In this document: in pieces, positions 48,355-58,147 of the stretch | Layout: each line of letters opens with the position of its first letter | Position numbering within the stretch: the first letter of the stretch is position 1 | Assembly (NCBI RefSeq): GCF_900089755.1 | Contig: NZ_FLOC01000016.1 | Span: 1-64,000 of the forward strand | DNA length: 64,000 bases | Direction of reading: 5' to 3' | From: Marinomonas aquimarina | GTDB taxonomy: Bacteria; Pseudomonadota; Gammaproteobacteria; Pseudomonadales; Marinomonadaceae | Translations under genes and position numbers: made by a program | Notes under the pieces: generated by a model | Databases searched by the model: none | What the model was told of the DNA's origin: nothing | The model's input: only the letters and a program-made list of their open reading frames with translations

Positions 48355-49752
48355 TTATAGGTTTTCTTCGGCGAATTCCGCTAGACGGCTACGCTCAATG
48401 CCATTCACATGCATGATGCTGGTGTATTTAAAGGATTTGCAACGCTCCACTAGGTAGGTTAAACCTGAAGTTAGGGGCGTGATGTACTTATTGTCGATTT
48501 GGGCCAAGTTCCCCAAGACAATGATTTTAGAGTTTGAGCCCACGCGAGTGACAATGGATTTCAGCTGGAATTGCGTTAAGCCCTGGGCCTCATCGACAAT
48601 GATCAAGGCGTTATTAAACGAGCGACCTCGCATAAAGTTGAGTGACTTAAACTGAATGTTGGCTTTTTGTTTAACGTAATCAATGCTGCTCACGGCGTGT
48701 TCATCACTGCCGTGTAGGATCTCTAAGTTATCGTCAAAGGCGGCTAACCAAGGTGCCATTTTCTCTTCTTCGGTACCGGGTAAGAAACCAATGTCTTCTG
48801 CTAGTGGTGGTGTTGAGCGGGCCACGATGATCTTGTTAAAGCGCTTCTCTTCCATGGTCACATGCAGACCATAGGCCAGTGCCAACAAGGTTTTACCTGA
48901 GCCTGCCGGCCCCGTCATAATCATCATGTCGCTGTTGTCATGGCGTAGTAGGTAAAAGGCCATGGCCTGTTCAAGGTTACGTGGTGTGATGCCCCAGAAG
49001 GACTGATGCATCAAGCTGGCACGGTTCACATCGATAAGGTAAATGTATTTATCATCAATGTTCACCACAAAGCCGGCGAACTCTTCATCGTCGACCACAA
49101 ACATATTCAGGTAAAGCTCTTCAGGAAGCTCCGACTTCTGGATCTTATGCACGGTATGCACGCCGTGGTTTTCGGTGTTGACCTCACTGATGGTATCCCA
49201 GAAGCGTCCTTCGATGGCGATATAGCCTTTGTTGAGTAGGTCGACATCGTCCAGTACCTTATCTTTACGATAGTCTTCCACGCGCTCCAAGCCTGAGCCT
49301 TTGGCCTTGATACGCATATTGATGTCTTTGGTCACGAGGCAAGCGCTAGCACGTGGGTTGGTCGCTTGCAGGCTTAGGGCCACGTTGATGATACGGTTAT
49401 CGTTAGCGTGGTGATGATTACCGTTTAGAAACGGCACATTGTCCGTATGGGTGATTTGCTGGTCCGGAAAGATCGCCAGTGTACCATGGGCTTTGGCGAC
49501 TTTTTCCGATTCCGGGCTGTGAATAGGAACGCCTTCTTGTAGGTCTTTCGGAGAGGCGTCGTCGACGATCTTGTCGATGATATTAATGGCTAAGCGAGCT
49601 TCGCGGCTAACGTCTTTATCTCTGCGATCTTTAATCTCATCCAACTCTTCGAGTACTGTCATCGGAATGACGACTTTGTGCTCCGCAAAGGCGTAGATGG
49701 CCATTGGGTCGTGAAGTAACACGTTGGTATCTAACACATAGATCTTTTCCAT
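48355..49752 (-). CDS. PhoH family protein with PIN domain (PhoH2)
   Basis: 465 residues. The N-terminal PIN nuclease domain (about 1-150) begins YVLDTNVLLHD with the first acidic ligand, and the C-terminal PhoH ATPase (about 240-460) has Walker A GPAGSGKTLLA and Walker B LIIVDEAQGL. This PIN-PhoH arrangement is known for RNA helicase/nuclease activity in other bacteria. It is cytosolic and monocistronic, with a stem-loop after it. Confidence 0.92.
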   Translation of the reverse strand: MEKIYVLDTNVLLHDPMAIYAFAEHKVVIPMTVLEELDEIKDRRDKDVSREARLAINIIDKIVDDASPKDLQEGVPIHSPESEKVAKAHGTLAIFPDQQITHTDNVPFLNGNHHHANDNRIINVALSLQATNPRASACLVTKDINMRIKAKGSGLERVEDYRKDKVLDDVDLLNKGYIAIEGRFWDTISEVNTENHGVHTVHKIQKSELPEELYLNMFVVDDEEFAGFVVNIDDKYIYLIDVNRASLMHQSFWGITPRNLEQAMAFYLLRHDNSDMMIMTGPAGSGKTLLALAYGLHVTMEEKRFNKIIVARSTPPLAEDIGFLPGTEEEKMAPWLAAFDDNLEILHGSDEHAVSSIDYVKQKANIQFKSLNFMRGRSFNNALIIVDEAQGLTQFQLKSIVTRVGSNSKIIVLGNLAQIDNKYITPLTSGLTYLVERCKSFKYTSIMHVNGIERSRLAEFAEENL

Positions 49753-50133
49753 AGTACTTCTCTCCTCTACTTAGAGATAAATAATCCATTAGATAAGCTG
49801 GTGCATTATGTGAGGAATACGATGAAGAGTTGCGTACGGCCAACGCGCGGAGTGGGAAGTAGGGCTGAGGTCTCTGAGTCATTAAGTATCACGCTTCCCA
49901 TGTGGATGGAGGTGTTCTTTTTGCGCCTTGTCGTTAACTGCATTCACTAACATAAGGACTAGCAAACTCTGTATTACCTTGAGCATATTTTCAGTGTATG
50001 ACAAAAATGCGACGGCAGGGAAGAGCGAATACAAAAATAATACACGGCTTACAATAAGCGAATTAAAAACAAAAAAGCCCTTTCTAGTGTGCACCAGAAA
50101 GGGCTTTTTGAATCTTGTATGAGACGATGATGA
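49753..50133. other. Intergenic region phoH / rpoD
   Basis: 381 bases. It holds the phoH promoter region and, at its right end, the rpoD terminator (50071-50109). A 70-codon minus-strand ORF (49882-50094) starts inside that terminator and lacks a ribosome-binding site, so I do not call it. Confidence 0.4.
50071..50109 (-). terminator. Terminator of rpoD
   Basis: AAAAAAGCCCTTTCT and AGAAAGGGCTTTTT form a long hairpin with an inner GTG/CAC stem. The T run on the minus strand follows rpoD by 24 bases. It can also act on the plus strand. Confidence 0.9.
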
Positions 50134-51990
50134 TTATTCGTCTAGGAAGCTACGTAGGTGCTCAGAGCGGCTTGGGTGGCGTAATTTACGCAACGCTTTC
50201 GCCTCGATCTGACGAATACGCTCACGGGTGACGTCGAACTGCTTACCGACTTCTTCAAGCGTGTGGTCAGTGTTCATATCGATACCAAAACGCATACGCA
50301 GTACTTTGGCTTCACGAGCAGTTAGACCAGAAAGAACCATTGTTGTGGATTCTTTTAAGCCTTCGATCGTAGCGGTATCACTTGGTGATACTGCACCATC
50401 GTCCTCGATGAAATCACCTAGGTGCGAATCTTCGTCGTCACCGATAGGGGTTTCCATAGAGATCGGTTCTTTGGCGATCTTAAGTACCTTACGGATCTTG
50501 TCTTCTGGCATGTCCATACGCACTGCCAATTCTTCTGGTGTCGCTTCACGACCCATTTCCTGCAGCATTTGACGAGAGATACGGTTCAACTTGTTGATCG
50601 TTTCAATCATGTGCACAGGGATACGAATGGTACGTGCTTGGTCGGCAATCGAACGCGTGATCGCCTGACGAATCCACCAAGTGGCATAGGTCGAGAACTT
50701 GTAACCACGACGGTATTCGAACTTGTCGACGGCTTTCATCAGACCGATGTTACCTTCTTGGATCAAGTCCAAGAACTGTAGACCACGGTTGGTGTATTTC
50801 TTAGCGATCGAGATAACCAGACGTAGGTTGGCTTCCACCATTTCTTTCTTGGCACGGCGCGCACGCGTTTCACCAATGGAAATACGACGGTTGATCTCTT
50901 TTAGCTCAGCGACTGACAAGCCAGTGTCTTTTTCAATGCCACGTAGTTTACGTTGGCAACGCATAAATTCTGCTTCGTTGTCTTGTAAGCCTTTAGCGTA
51001 GCTTACGCCAGAATCAATGCGCTCTTGAATCCAATTTGGGTTGGTTTCATTATTCGGGAACAGCTTCAAGAACTCAGTACGTGGCATGTTGGCTTTACGT
51101 ACACATAGTTGCATGATTAGACGTTCCTGCTCACGCAGTTTGTCCATGCGTGAACGGATGCGCTCAATTAGCTCATCAAAAATCTTTGGTGAAAGCTTGA
51201 TTGGCGCAAACATGATGCTTAGCTCTTCTTGCTTCGCGGCCACGTCAGGGTGTCGACGACCGTGTTGCTCAAGCAATACAGCTAGCTCGCGATGGGCGCG
51301 ACGAATCTCACCAAAACGAAGCGCAGTCTCTTCTGGATCTGGACCGCTTTCAGTTTCATTGTCATCGCTGTCGTCAGAGTCGCCGTCTTCTTCGTCTGAA
51401 TCAGAGTTGTCTTCTGCGGCTTCTTCGTCTGTTTCTTCGACAACTTCTTCTAGAAGCTCTTCAAAAACAGGCTCTTCACCGTCACCATCGATAAAACCGC
51501 TGAAGATATCGCTTAGGCGACCTTCTTCTTCTAGGGTGCGGTTGTAGGTATCTAGTAGTACTTCTACGGCGCCAGGGTAGTAGGACAATGCCGCCATCAC
51601 TTCTCGTGTACCTTCTTCGATACGCTTCGCAATCGCGATCTCGCCGGCACGAGTCAGTAGTTCTACGGTACCCATTTCACGCATGTACATACGTACAGGG
51701 TCGGTGGTGCGGGTCACATCACCTTCTACAGCCGCTAGGGCTGCAGCAGCTTCTTCGGCTGCATCGTCATCGGTTGAATCGCCTTCTTCCATTAGAAGGC
51801 TTTCTTTATCAGGCGCGTATTCAGAAACCACGATGCCCATGTCGTTAATCATGGCAATGATTTCTTCAACCTGCTCTGGATCAGAAAGGTCATCAGGTAG
51901 ATGGTCATTAACTTCCGCAAAAGTTAAGTAACCTTGTTCTTTACCTTTGGCGATCAGCTCTTTAAGACGTGACTGTTGAGTGTCTGGCAT
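50134..51990 (-). CDS. rpoD: RNA polymerase sigma factor RpoD (sigma-70)
   Basis: 618 residues, the housekeeping sigma factor. Order: region 1.1 (about 1-80), region 1.2, an acidic non-conserved insert (about 175-215, many Asp, Glu and Ser), region 2 with the [22 protein letters not shown] core and [20 protein letters not shown], region 3, and region 4 ending in the helix-turn-helix [20 protein letters not shown]. It is the last gene of rpsU-yqeY-dnaG-rpoD, 115 bases after dnaG, so it may also have its own promoter there. Confidence 0.98.
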   Translation of the reverse strand: MPDTQQSRLKELIAKGKEQGYLTFAEVNDHLPDDLSDPEQVEEIIAMINDMGIVVSEYAPDKESLLMEEGDSTDDDAAEEAAAALAAVEGDVTRTTDPVRMYMREMGTVELLTRAGEIAIAKRIEEGTREVMAALSYYPGAVEVLLDTYNRTLEEEGRLSDIFSGFIDGDGEEPVFEELLEEVVEETDEEAAEDNSDSDEEDGDSDDSDDNETESGPDPEETALRFGEIRRAHRELAVLLEQHGRRHPDVAAKQEELSIMFAPIKLSPKIFDELIERIRSRMDKLREQERLIMQLCVRKANMPRTEFLKLFPNNETNPNWIQERIDSGVSYAKGLQDNEAEFMRCQRKLRGIEKDTGLSVAELKEINRRISIGETRARRAKKEMVEANLRLVISIAKKYTNRGLQFLDLIQEGNIGLMKAVDKFEYRRGYKFSTYATWWIRQAITRSIADQARTIRIPVHMIETINKLNRISRQMLQEMGREATPEELAVRMDMPEDKIRKVLKIAKEPISMETPIGDDEDSHLGDFIEDDGAVSPSDTATIEGLKESTTMVLSGLTAREAKVLRMRFGIDMNTDHTLEEVGKQFDVTRERIRQIEAKALRKLRHPSRSEHLRSFLDE

Positions 51991-52105
51991 TCGACAACCT
52001 TCGTTTAGAAATTCGTTTGGGAGATTTGCAAGCCGCGTATTATAACAAAAACCTTGGATTTTATCCAGATTTTCTCGTTTTCATTGGGTAATAATTAGTC
52101 AGCTA

Positions 52106-54139
52106 TTATGACTTCTTCTTACGCAACTGTTCCATTAACGCACGCAGCTCCTGCTGTGTCTGAGGATTGTTAATGGCGTCATTGCCGCTGTTTTTCAAGC
52201 GCTGAATGCTAGAATTTAATCCTAAAGCATCAGATTGAACGGCAACTAAGTCCAGAACTTCCTGTTTTGCATTACCAAGCTTCTGTTTGGTGGTGGCATC
52301 TGGATGATTGAGCAACTCATAAATGGTGTGCAGCAGCTCTTGGTTACGTTCCTGGTACAACAAGTGTCCGGCATTGTTGTTGGGATGCTTGACGAAGTAG
52401 CGCCAGACACGGCTAAACGCCTGGCGTTCAGGGGTATCACCGGACAGTAATGGGTCCGGCACATCAACTTCTTGTGCGATCGCAGGGTGCATTAATAAGC
52501 ATAACGTGGCATGCGCGACGCGGCCAAGCTTGGGTTGCTGCGATAAGGGTGTAAATTGCTCGCGCTCATGGTTTTGCCATTTGCCTTTGCCTTTGCCCTT
52601 ACCTTGCCATTTGCCCTGATCTTTTTTGCCCTTAAATGACCCTTTTTGGCCAAAGCCCGATTTTCCTGATGGAGAAGGGGAGTGGGCTTCGTCGGGATAG
52701 GGGGCGTAGCCTGCATCTTCGTAATCATGGGGCGCATAGCCATCGTCCATCTGATCATAACCGTAATCATCGTAATGCGGTTGATCAGGGCTTTGTGGGG
52801 CATGGCTGTGTGACTGGGAATGGTCGTAGTGACGGGCGACTGGGGCGCTTGCGCTAAGTGTTTCGGAGCTTAAGCCTGATTGTTCGGACAGCTGCTTGAT
52901 CAGCAGTGAGCGTAACGTGGCTTCTACGGGAATGCTTTGGATCAATGCCATGGCATTCTGGGTAAACTGAGCTTCGCCTTCTTCGTCGGCCAGCGTTACC
53001 AAGGAGCGGGCGTGCTCAAACAGCACATGGGCCAGTGACGAGGAGTCGTCTAATAGGTTTAAAAAACCGTCCGCGCCTTCTTTGCGTACCAAGGAATCGG
53101 GGTCTTCCCCTTCCGGCAAGAATAAGAAGCGTACCTGCTTGCCATTTTGAATGACAGGGAGGGTGGCTTCCAAACCACGAATGGCCGCGGCACGACCGGC
53201 CTTGTCGCCATCAAAACACAGGGTGACCTTGTCGACCAGTTTAAACAGCTTTTTAAAGTGCTGACTGTTGACCGAGGTACCTAGGGTGGCCACTGCATTG
53301 GTGATACCGTATTGCGCCAACACAATCACGTCCATATAGCCTTCGACCACAATTAGGTGATCCAGTGTCGGCGTGTTTTGTTTGGCTTCGTAAAGGCCGT
53401 ACAGTTCTAAGTTTTTATGGAAAACTGGGGTTTCTGGTGAGTTCAGGTATTTTGGCTTTTCATCGCCAAACGCCCGCCCACCAAAGGCGATCACACGACC
53501 ACGGGTGTCGCGAATCGGGAACATGATGCGATCGCGGAAACGGTCGTAGTAATGCCCCGCTTGTTCTTTTTTCTCGATCAGCATGCCGCCTTGCAGCAGC
53601 TGCTCTTGCTGCTCAGCGCGAGGTCCGAGTTTTTTCAGCAGATTATCCCAGCCAGGTGGGGCAAAGCCTAAGCCATACACCTTAGCGATTTGGCCGGTGA
53701 GGCCGCGATCATTGGCTAGGTAGTGGCGTGCTTTGTCTTTATGGGGGCTTTGGGTTAACTGCTCTTGGAAATAGGTGGCGCACTCACTCAGACGTTTGAG
53801 AAGTTCGCTGTTTTGTTCATAACGATCCGGCACACCTTGCTCACGCGGTACTTCCATACCAGCATCTTTGGCCAGTGTTTCGATGGCTTCCACGAAATCT
53901 AAATGGTCGTGCTCCATGACGAAGGAAATGGCATTACCACCGGCACCACAGCCAAAGCAGTAGTAAAACTGTTTGTTGGGGTTGAGGCTAAAAGAAGGGG
54001 ATTTTTCGTTATGAAACGGACACAGAGCGGAGTAGTTCTGACCGGTCTTTTTTAAGGTGATGCGAGACGCCACGACATCGGTGATGTCGGTGCCGGCCAA
54101 AAGCTCATCAATAAATTGATCTGGAATGCGTCCCGCCAT
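52106..54139 (-). CDS. dnaG: DNA primase
   Basis: 677 residues. It makes RNA primers for replication with DnaB. The zinc domain has C40, H43, C61 and C64; the TOPRIM core includes VVEGYMDV (about 264-271) and DGDKAGR (about 310-316). A linker at about 437-530 is unusual: first Asp/Tyr/His/Pro-rich (DYGYDQMDDGYAPHDYED), then Gly/Lys/Gln-rich (GKGKGKGKW). The C-terminal helicase-binding domain follows. Typical primases are about 580-600 residues, so the linker accounts for most of the excess. yqeY lies 9 bases upstream. Confidence 0.96.
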   Translation of the reverse strand: MAGRIPDQFIDELLAGTDITDVVASRITLKKTGQNYSALCPFHNEKSPSFSLNPNKQFYYCFGCGAGGNAISFVMEHDHLDFVEAIETLAKDAGMEVPREQGVPDRYEQNSELLKRLSECATYFQEQLTQSPHKDKARHYLANDRGLTGQIAKVYGLGFAPPGWDNLLKKLGPRAEQQEQLLQGGMLIEKKEQAGHYYDRFRDRIMFPIRDTRGRVIAFGGRAFGDEKPKYLNSPETPVFHKNLELYGLYEAKQNTPTLDHLIVVEGYMDVIVLAQYGITNAVATLGTSVNSQHFKKLFKLVDKVTLCFDGDKAGRAAAIRGLEATLPVIQNGKQVRFLFLPEGEDPDSLVRKEGADGFLNLLDDSSSLAHVLFEHARSLVTLADEEGEAQFTQNAMALIQSIPVEATLRSLLIKQLSEQSGLSSETLSASAPVARHYDHSQSHSHAPQSPDQPHYDDYGYDQMDDGYAPHDYEDAGYAPYPDEAHSPSPSGKSGFGQKGSFKGKKDQGKWQGKGKGKGKWQNHEREQFTPLSQQPKLGRVAHATLCLLMHPAIAQEVDVPDPLLSGDTPERQAFSRVWRYFVKHPNNNAGHLLYQERNQELLHTIYELLNHPDATTKQKLGNAKQEVLDLVAVQSDALGLNSSIQRLKNSGNDAINNPQTQQELRALMEQLRKKKS

Positions 54140-54148
54140 CGTCGTGTC

Positions 54149-54595
54149 TTAGCCTAGTAGTGCTTTGACTTGCTTACTAACCACTGACATATCGCCACGG
54201 CCTTGCACTTGCGGCTTAACAATGGCCATCACAGCACCCATTTGCTGCATGCCCGTGGCACCTGTTTCTGCGATCGCAGCCTTAACGATATCAGTGATTT
54301 CTTCTTCGGTAAGTTGCTGTGGTAGGAATTCAGCGATCACTTCCATTTCTTTCTTTTCGACTTCGGCTAGGTCTTCGCGGCCACCGTCAGTGAATTGTTG
54401 GAAGGAGTCTTTACGCTGCTTAACCATCTTATCCAGAATCGCCAATACACGGTCATCTTCCACTTCGATGCGTTCGTCAACTTCTACACGCTTGATCTCA
54501 GCTTGGATCGAACGAATGATGGTGACACGCTCTTTTTCTTTGGCGCGCATAGCAGTTTTAAGGGTATCGGAAATAAGTTTTTTCAATTCTGACAT
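54149..54595 (-). CDS. GatB/YqeY domain protein
   Basis: 148 residues, helical. It resembles the C-terminal tail domain of the GatB amidotransferase subunit, which binds tRNA, but lacks the catalytic part. Features: LKTAMRAKEKERVTIIRSI near the N-terminus, EFLPQQLTEEEI, and GRGDMSVVSKQVKALL at the end. It sits between rpsU and dnaG, its usual place in gammaproteobacteria. Its role is uncertain. Confidence 0.9.
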   Translation of the reverse strand: MSELKKLISDTLKTAMRAKEKERVTIIRSIQAEIKRVEVDERIEVEDDRVLAILDKMVKQRKDSFQQFTDGGREDLAEVEKKEMEVIAEFLPQQLTEEEITDIVKAAIAETGATGMQQMGAVMAIVKPQVQGRGDMSVVSKQVKALLG

Positions 54596-54635
54596 GGTTG
54601 TCTTCCTCAGGAATGGGCAATCGTGTTATTGAAAC

Positions 54636-54670
54636 AAAAAAAATCGGCTAGTTGCATAACTAGCCGATTT
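54636..54670 (-). terminator. Terminator between rpsU and yqeY
   Basis: AAATCGGCTAGTT and AACTAGCCGATTT form a 13-pair hairpin with a GCAT loop; on the minus strand it ends in eight Ts. Its place after rpsU recalls the attenuating terminator of the E. coli rpsU-dnaG-rpoD operon, allowing more S21 than primase. Confidence 0.88.
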
Positions 54671-54736
54671 CTTATCGTAAAGCTTTTCAACTCTACTGCA
54701 ATCGGTATTGCTTAAAATTAAGCAATCAACAATTGC

Positions 54737-54952
54737 TTAGTACAGGCGTTGGAATTTCTTCTGTTCGCGAGATACTTTCTTAGCGTGACGCTTAACGGCT
54801 GCAGCTGCTGCGCGCTTACGTAGAGTCGTTGGTTTTTCGTAGCACTCACGGCGACGAACTTCAGCTAGGATACCTGCTTTTTCGCAAGAACGCTTGAAGC
54901 GACGTAGTGCAATGTCAAATGGTTCGTTATCTTTAACTTTAACTGATGGCAT
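54737..54952 (-). CDS. rpsU: 30S ribosomal protein S21
   Basis: 71 residues, the normal length. The sequence [20 protein letters not shown] followed by ACEKAG-type and [20 protein letters not shown] stretches is diagnostic. It is very basic and ribosomal. First gene of the macromolecular synthesis operon. It is divergent from tsaD. Confidence 0.98.
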   Translation of the reverse strand: MPSVKVKDNEPFDIALRRFKRSCEKAGILAEVRRRECYEKPTTLRKRAAAAAVKRHAKKVSREQKKFQRLY

Positions 54953-55335
54953 ATCTATTTACCTATAAATAATTTAGTCGTTTGTATACACAAAACGGCG
55001 CGAATCATACCGATTTTTCAACATAAAATAAATTGGTACGAGCCGTTATGTGCGGCTATCACTGTGTGTACCCAAATGTTGTACAAATTTTTCTTTGGGT
55101 GCCCCTGACTTAGTTATCCCTTGCTCTAATTGTAGAGTCTTATAGGGGACGGGACGGAAACAAATCACCTGCCTTTTAATTAAACGATTAAATCGGGCGG
55201 CATTGTATAGGAACTGATCGCTACTGTCTAATGCTTTGTCAACTAACTTCCATGGCGCTGGATGTGAATAGAGCCTACGTTGTCAAAACAGTTTGAGGTA
55301 CAATGCCCCGCATTAGCGAAGAGCGTAGGAATACC
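54953..55335. other. Divergent promoter region, rpsU / tsaD
   Basis: 383 bases. It must contain promoters for both operons. It is AT-rich with a small inverted repeat AGCCG/CGGCT (55040-55056) and a TACAAT at about 55299 that may be a -10 element for tsaD. No gene is seen. Confidence 0.4.
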
Positions 55336-56376
55336 ATGAAAGTTTTAGGCTTAGAGACCTCTTGTGACGAGACCGGTATCGCCATTTACGATACAGATAA
55401 AGGTCTGCTGACACACAAGATTTATACTCAGATTGCACAGCATGCCGAATACGGTGGTGTGGTGCCAGAATTAGCATCGCGCGATCACGTGCGCAAAACC
55501 TTACCTTTGATTGATGAAGTGTTGGCCGAGGCCAAGCTGAACAAAGCAGATTTGGACGCAGTGGCTTACACCTCAGGCCCAGGTTTAGTGGGGGCATTGA
55601 TGGCGGGGGCTACTATCGGTCGCTCGATGGCGTACTCGTTGGGCATTCCAGCCTTGGGTGTCCACCATATGGAAGGCCACCTATTGGCGCCTATGCTGGA
55701 AGAAAAACAGCCGAAAATGCCCTTTATTGCCTTGCTGGTATCGGGCGGTCATACGCAATTGGTGCGTGTCGATTCGATCGGTCAGTATAAACTGCTAGGT
55801 CAGTCTTTGGACGATGCCGCGGGCGAAGCCTTTGATAAAGCGGCGAAGATGATTGGCTTGCCTTACCCAGGTGGTCCTTACATCGCTAAGCTGGCGCAAA
55901 CCGGTAACCCTGATGCAGGCATTAAATTCCCCCGACCAATGACCGATCGTCCAGGCCTAGATTTTAGTTTTAGTGGTCTAAAAACCGCCTTTTTAACGGC
56001 GGTACACGATGCTTTGGATCGCGATGCCTTTAATGATCAGTTCCAAGCGGACATTGCCTTGGCGTTTGAGCAAGCCATTGTCGATACCTTGGTGATCAAA
56101 TGTCGTCGTGCATTGGAGCAAGAAGGCCTGACACAGCTGATTATCGCTGGTGGTGTGAGTGCCAACAAGCGTTTGCAAAGCCAATTAGAGACCCAATTGG
56201 CGAAAATCGGTGCAGGTGTCTTCTATGCGCGCCCAGAGTTTTGTACCGATAATGGGGCCATGATTGCTTACGCTGGTGCGCAGCGCTTGCTGGCCGGTCA
56301 GCATTCACCGCTTAACCTGTCGATTCGTGCCCGCTGGCCCTTGGCAGAGCTACCAGACATCAACGAGGAAGTTTAA
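55336..56376 (+). CDS. tsaD: tRNA threonylcarbamoyladenosine biosynthesis protein TsaD
   Basis: 346 residues from the ATG at 55336 (AGGAA upstream; the frame opens 11 codons earlier without support). It transfers the threonylcarbamoyl group to A37 of tRNAs reading ANN codons. The metal-binding HHMEGH motif and the ATPase-like [11 protein letters not shown], plus the N-terminal [11 protein letters not shown], are typical. It pairs with folB, 2 bases downstream, and is divergent from rpsU, the usual gammaproteobacterial order. Confidence 0.97.
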   Translation: MKVLGLETSCDETGIAIYDTDKGLLTHKIYTQIAQHAEYGGVVPELASRDHVRKTLPLIDEVLAEAKLNKADLDAVAYTSGPGLVGALMAGATIGRSMAYSLGIPALGVHHMEGHLLAPMLEEKQPKMPFIALLVSGGHTQLVRVDSIGQYKLLGQSLDDAAGEAFDKAAKMIGLPYPGGPYIAKLAQTGNPDAGIKFPRPMTDRPGLDFSFSGLKTAFLTAVHDALDRDAFNDQFQADIALAFEQAIVDTLVIKCRRALEQEGLTQLIIAGGVSANKRLQSQLETQLAKIGAGVFYARPEFCTDNGAMIAYAGAQRLLAGQHSPLNLSIRARWPLAELPDINEEV

Positions 56377-56378
56377 TC

Positions 56379-56732
56379 ATGCAAGACATCGTGTTTATTG
56401 AAGGTTTGCACACCAAAGCTGTGATTGGTGTGTACGAATGGGAAAAGGTGATTTGGCAGGAGTTGGTGTTCGATATTGAAATGGAACATGACAACCGTGT
56501 GCCTGCAGCCAATGACGATATCCATAAAACCTTGGATTACGAAGCTATTTCCAATGCCATCAAAGGTTTTTGTAAGGAACATCAGTTTGAATTGATCGAA
56601 ACCTTGGCTGAGCGTCTGTGTGCGCTATTGATCGATCGCTTTGGCCTGACCACCATTACCATGACGCTGCGCAAGCCTGGCGCGGTACCATCGGCCCGCG
56701 CGGTGGGTGTGAAGATTCGTCGTAGCGCCTAA
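56379..56732 (+). CDS. folB: Dihydroneopterin aldolase
   Basis: 117 residues, the standard length. It converts 7,8-dihydroneopterin to 6-hydroxymethyl-dihydropterin in folate synthesis. Visible: the N-terminal FIEGLHTKAVIGVYEWEK, DYEAISNAI and the C-terminal KPGAVPSARAVGVKIRR. It starts 2 bases after tsaD (translationally coupled) and converges with cca, ending 1 base from it. Confidence 0.93.
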   Translation: MQDIVFIEGLHTKAVIGVYEWEKVIWQELVFDIEMEHDNRVPAANDDIHKTLDYEAISNAIKGFCKEHQFELIETLAERLCALLIDRFGLTTITMTLRKPGAVPSARAVGVKIRRSA

Positions 56733-56733
56733 G

Positions 56734-57819
56734 CTACGCTTGCAACAGCAGCGGATTGTTAAGCCCTTCTAGGGCTTCAATTCGCGCTTGTTTCAAGGCT
56801 TGTCCTAATTCCGCACCACTAAATCCCTGCTTCATCAACGCTTGCGCATTAATCTTGGCAATGCCAGCCCGCAGTGCTAACCAATGCTTCACATCTGTTG
56901 CGCTCAAATGTGCCAAGATCGTCACCAGCTTTTCAAACGGCTGTGGCTTTTTGATCGCAGCAACGCTGGTTAACCAGTTTTCCCAAACCGTGGCGGGCAG
57001 TGGCAAAGTATTGCTTTCCAAAAAGGAGCGGCTTTGCTCGCTAAACCAGCAAAATTGATTAGGGGTACGCAAGCGGGCGTTCAGCTCAGTCAGTGCCACA
57101 ATCGGGGTATCCGCTGTGACCAAGCTCCAGCGCGCATGTTTGTCCCAGTGGTCTGCGAACACTTGCGCACGGTATTCTAAATTTGGGAACAGATGGGACA
57201 GTGCGCCCACTTCTTGTAACACATCGAAGTACACATGAGCGGTTGGGCTCTGTAGAGCGTTTTCGGTTTCACGCCACACACGTTCTGGCGTAAGGCTGTC
57301 GAGTTCACCGGAGTCGGCGATAGTCGCCATTAACGCTTTGGTTTCTGGGGCAATATGGAAGCCAAATTTGGCGAAACGCGCCATAAAACGTGCTACTCGC
57401 AAGACGCGTAGAGGGTCTTCGATAAACGCATCAGAGACGTGTCTTAAGACACGATCTTGCAAATCTTGCTGGCCGTTAAACGGATCAATTAGTTGGCCGT
57501 CTTCGCTCTTAGCGATGGCATTGATGGTCAGATCGCGGCGCTCTAGGTCTTCTTCCAAACGGATGTCGGGAGCGAAATCGCAGACAAATCCCGTGTAGCC
57601 AGTGCCTTGTTTGCGTTCCTTGCGTGCCAGTGCGTATTCTTCTTTGCTCGTGGGGTGTAGGAAAACAGGGAACTGTTTGCCCACTTGTTGGTAGCCCTGA
57701 GCCAACATTTGCTCAGGTGTGGTGCCTGTGACCACCCAATCTTTATCTTTTACTGTCAGGCCGAGCAGTTCATCACGAACCGCTCCGCCCACTAGATATA
57801 TCGTAGGTGTGGGGTGCAT
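56734..57819 (-). CDS. cca: CCA-adding tRNA nucleotidyltransferase, HD-less
   Basis: 361 residues. It adds or repairs the 3' CCA of tRNA. The class II core is complete: [12 protein letters not shown], the DKDWVVTG acidic pair, [12 protein letters not shown] and [10 protein letters not shown], then [20 protein letters not shown] and [12 protein letters not shown]. coli Cca (412 residues) carries an HD phosphohydrolase domain in its second half; here that half (about 150-361) is shorter and I see no HD pair. It is the last gene of the lptD-to-cca minus-strand cluster. Confidence 0.93.
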   Translation of the reverse strand: MHPTPTIYLVGGAVRDELLGLTVKDKDWVVTGTTPEQMLAQGYQQVGKQFPVFLHPTSKEEYALARKERKQGTGYTGFVCDFAPDIRLEEDLERRDLTINAIAKSEDGQLIDPFNGQQDLQDRVLRHVSDAFIEDPLRVLRVARFMARFAKFGFHIAPETKALMATIADSGELDSLTPERVWRETENALQSPTAHVYFDVLQEVGALSHLFPNLEYRAQVFADHWDKHARWSLVTADTPIVALTELNARLRTPNQFCWFSEQSRSFLESNTLPLPATVWENWLTSVAAIKKPQPFEKLVTILAHLSATDVKHWLALRAGIAKINAQALMKQGFSGAELGQALKQARIEALEGLNNPLLLQA

Positions 57820-58140
57820 TTAGCCTTGCTCACACTGATCTGGGTACATGGCGCTCCATTGGCTAAAGCCGCCATTCAGTGAGTACACTTCCTCGAAGCC
57901 TTGGCCCGCTAAAAACTCAGCTGCACCTTTACTGCTGTTGCCGTGGTAACAGCAGACAATCACTGGCAGGCTTTTGTTGGTGCTGGCGATAAAAGCTTGA
58001 ACATTGTCGTTGTTCAAGTTGATGGCTGCGTTCATGTGGCTCGATTCAAAGCTCACCGCGTCGCGGATATCCACCACCACAGCGTCGTTTTCTAGAATGG
58101 GAAGGGCGTCACTAATATCAATACAAGAATAGGTGCTCAT
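57820..58140 (-). CDS. glpE: Thiosulfate sulfurtransferase GlpE (rhodanese)
   Basis: 106 residues, a single rhodanese domain. The active-site loop CYHGNSSKG has catalytic Cys64, as in E. coli GlpE. It transfers sulfur from thiosulfate to cyanide or thioredoxin-type acceptors. It is cytosolic. It directly follows apaH (7 bases) and abuts cca (start codons and stops touch), so it is part of that transcript. Confidence 0.92.
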   Translation of the reverse strand: MSTYSCIDISDALPILENDAVVVDIRDAVSFESSHMNAAINLNNDNVQAFIASTNKSLPVIVCCYHGNSSKGAAEFLAGQGFEEVYSLNGGFSQWSAMYPDQCEQG

Positions 58141-58147
58141 GGTTCTC

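Noticed and set aside
49882..50094. 70-codon minus-strand ORF between rpoD and phoH
   Set aside because: Its start lies inside the rpoD terminator. The internal Met (49986) that would give a small membrane peptide has no ribosome-binding site.
51041..51547. 168-codon ORF antisense to rpoD
   Set aside because: It is a Ser/Arg-rich mirror of the acidic insert of sigma-70, a typical antisense artefact of repeated Asp/Glu codons.
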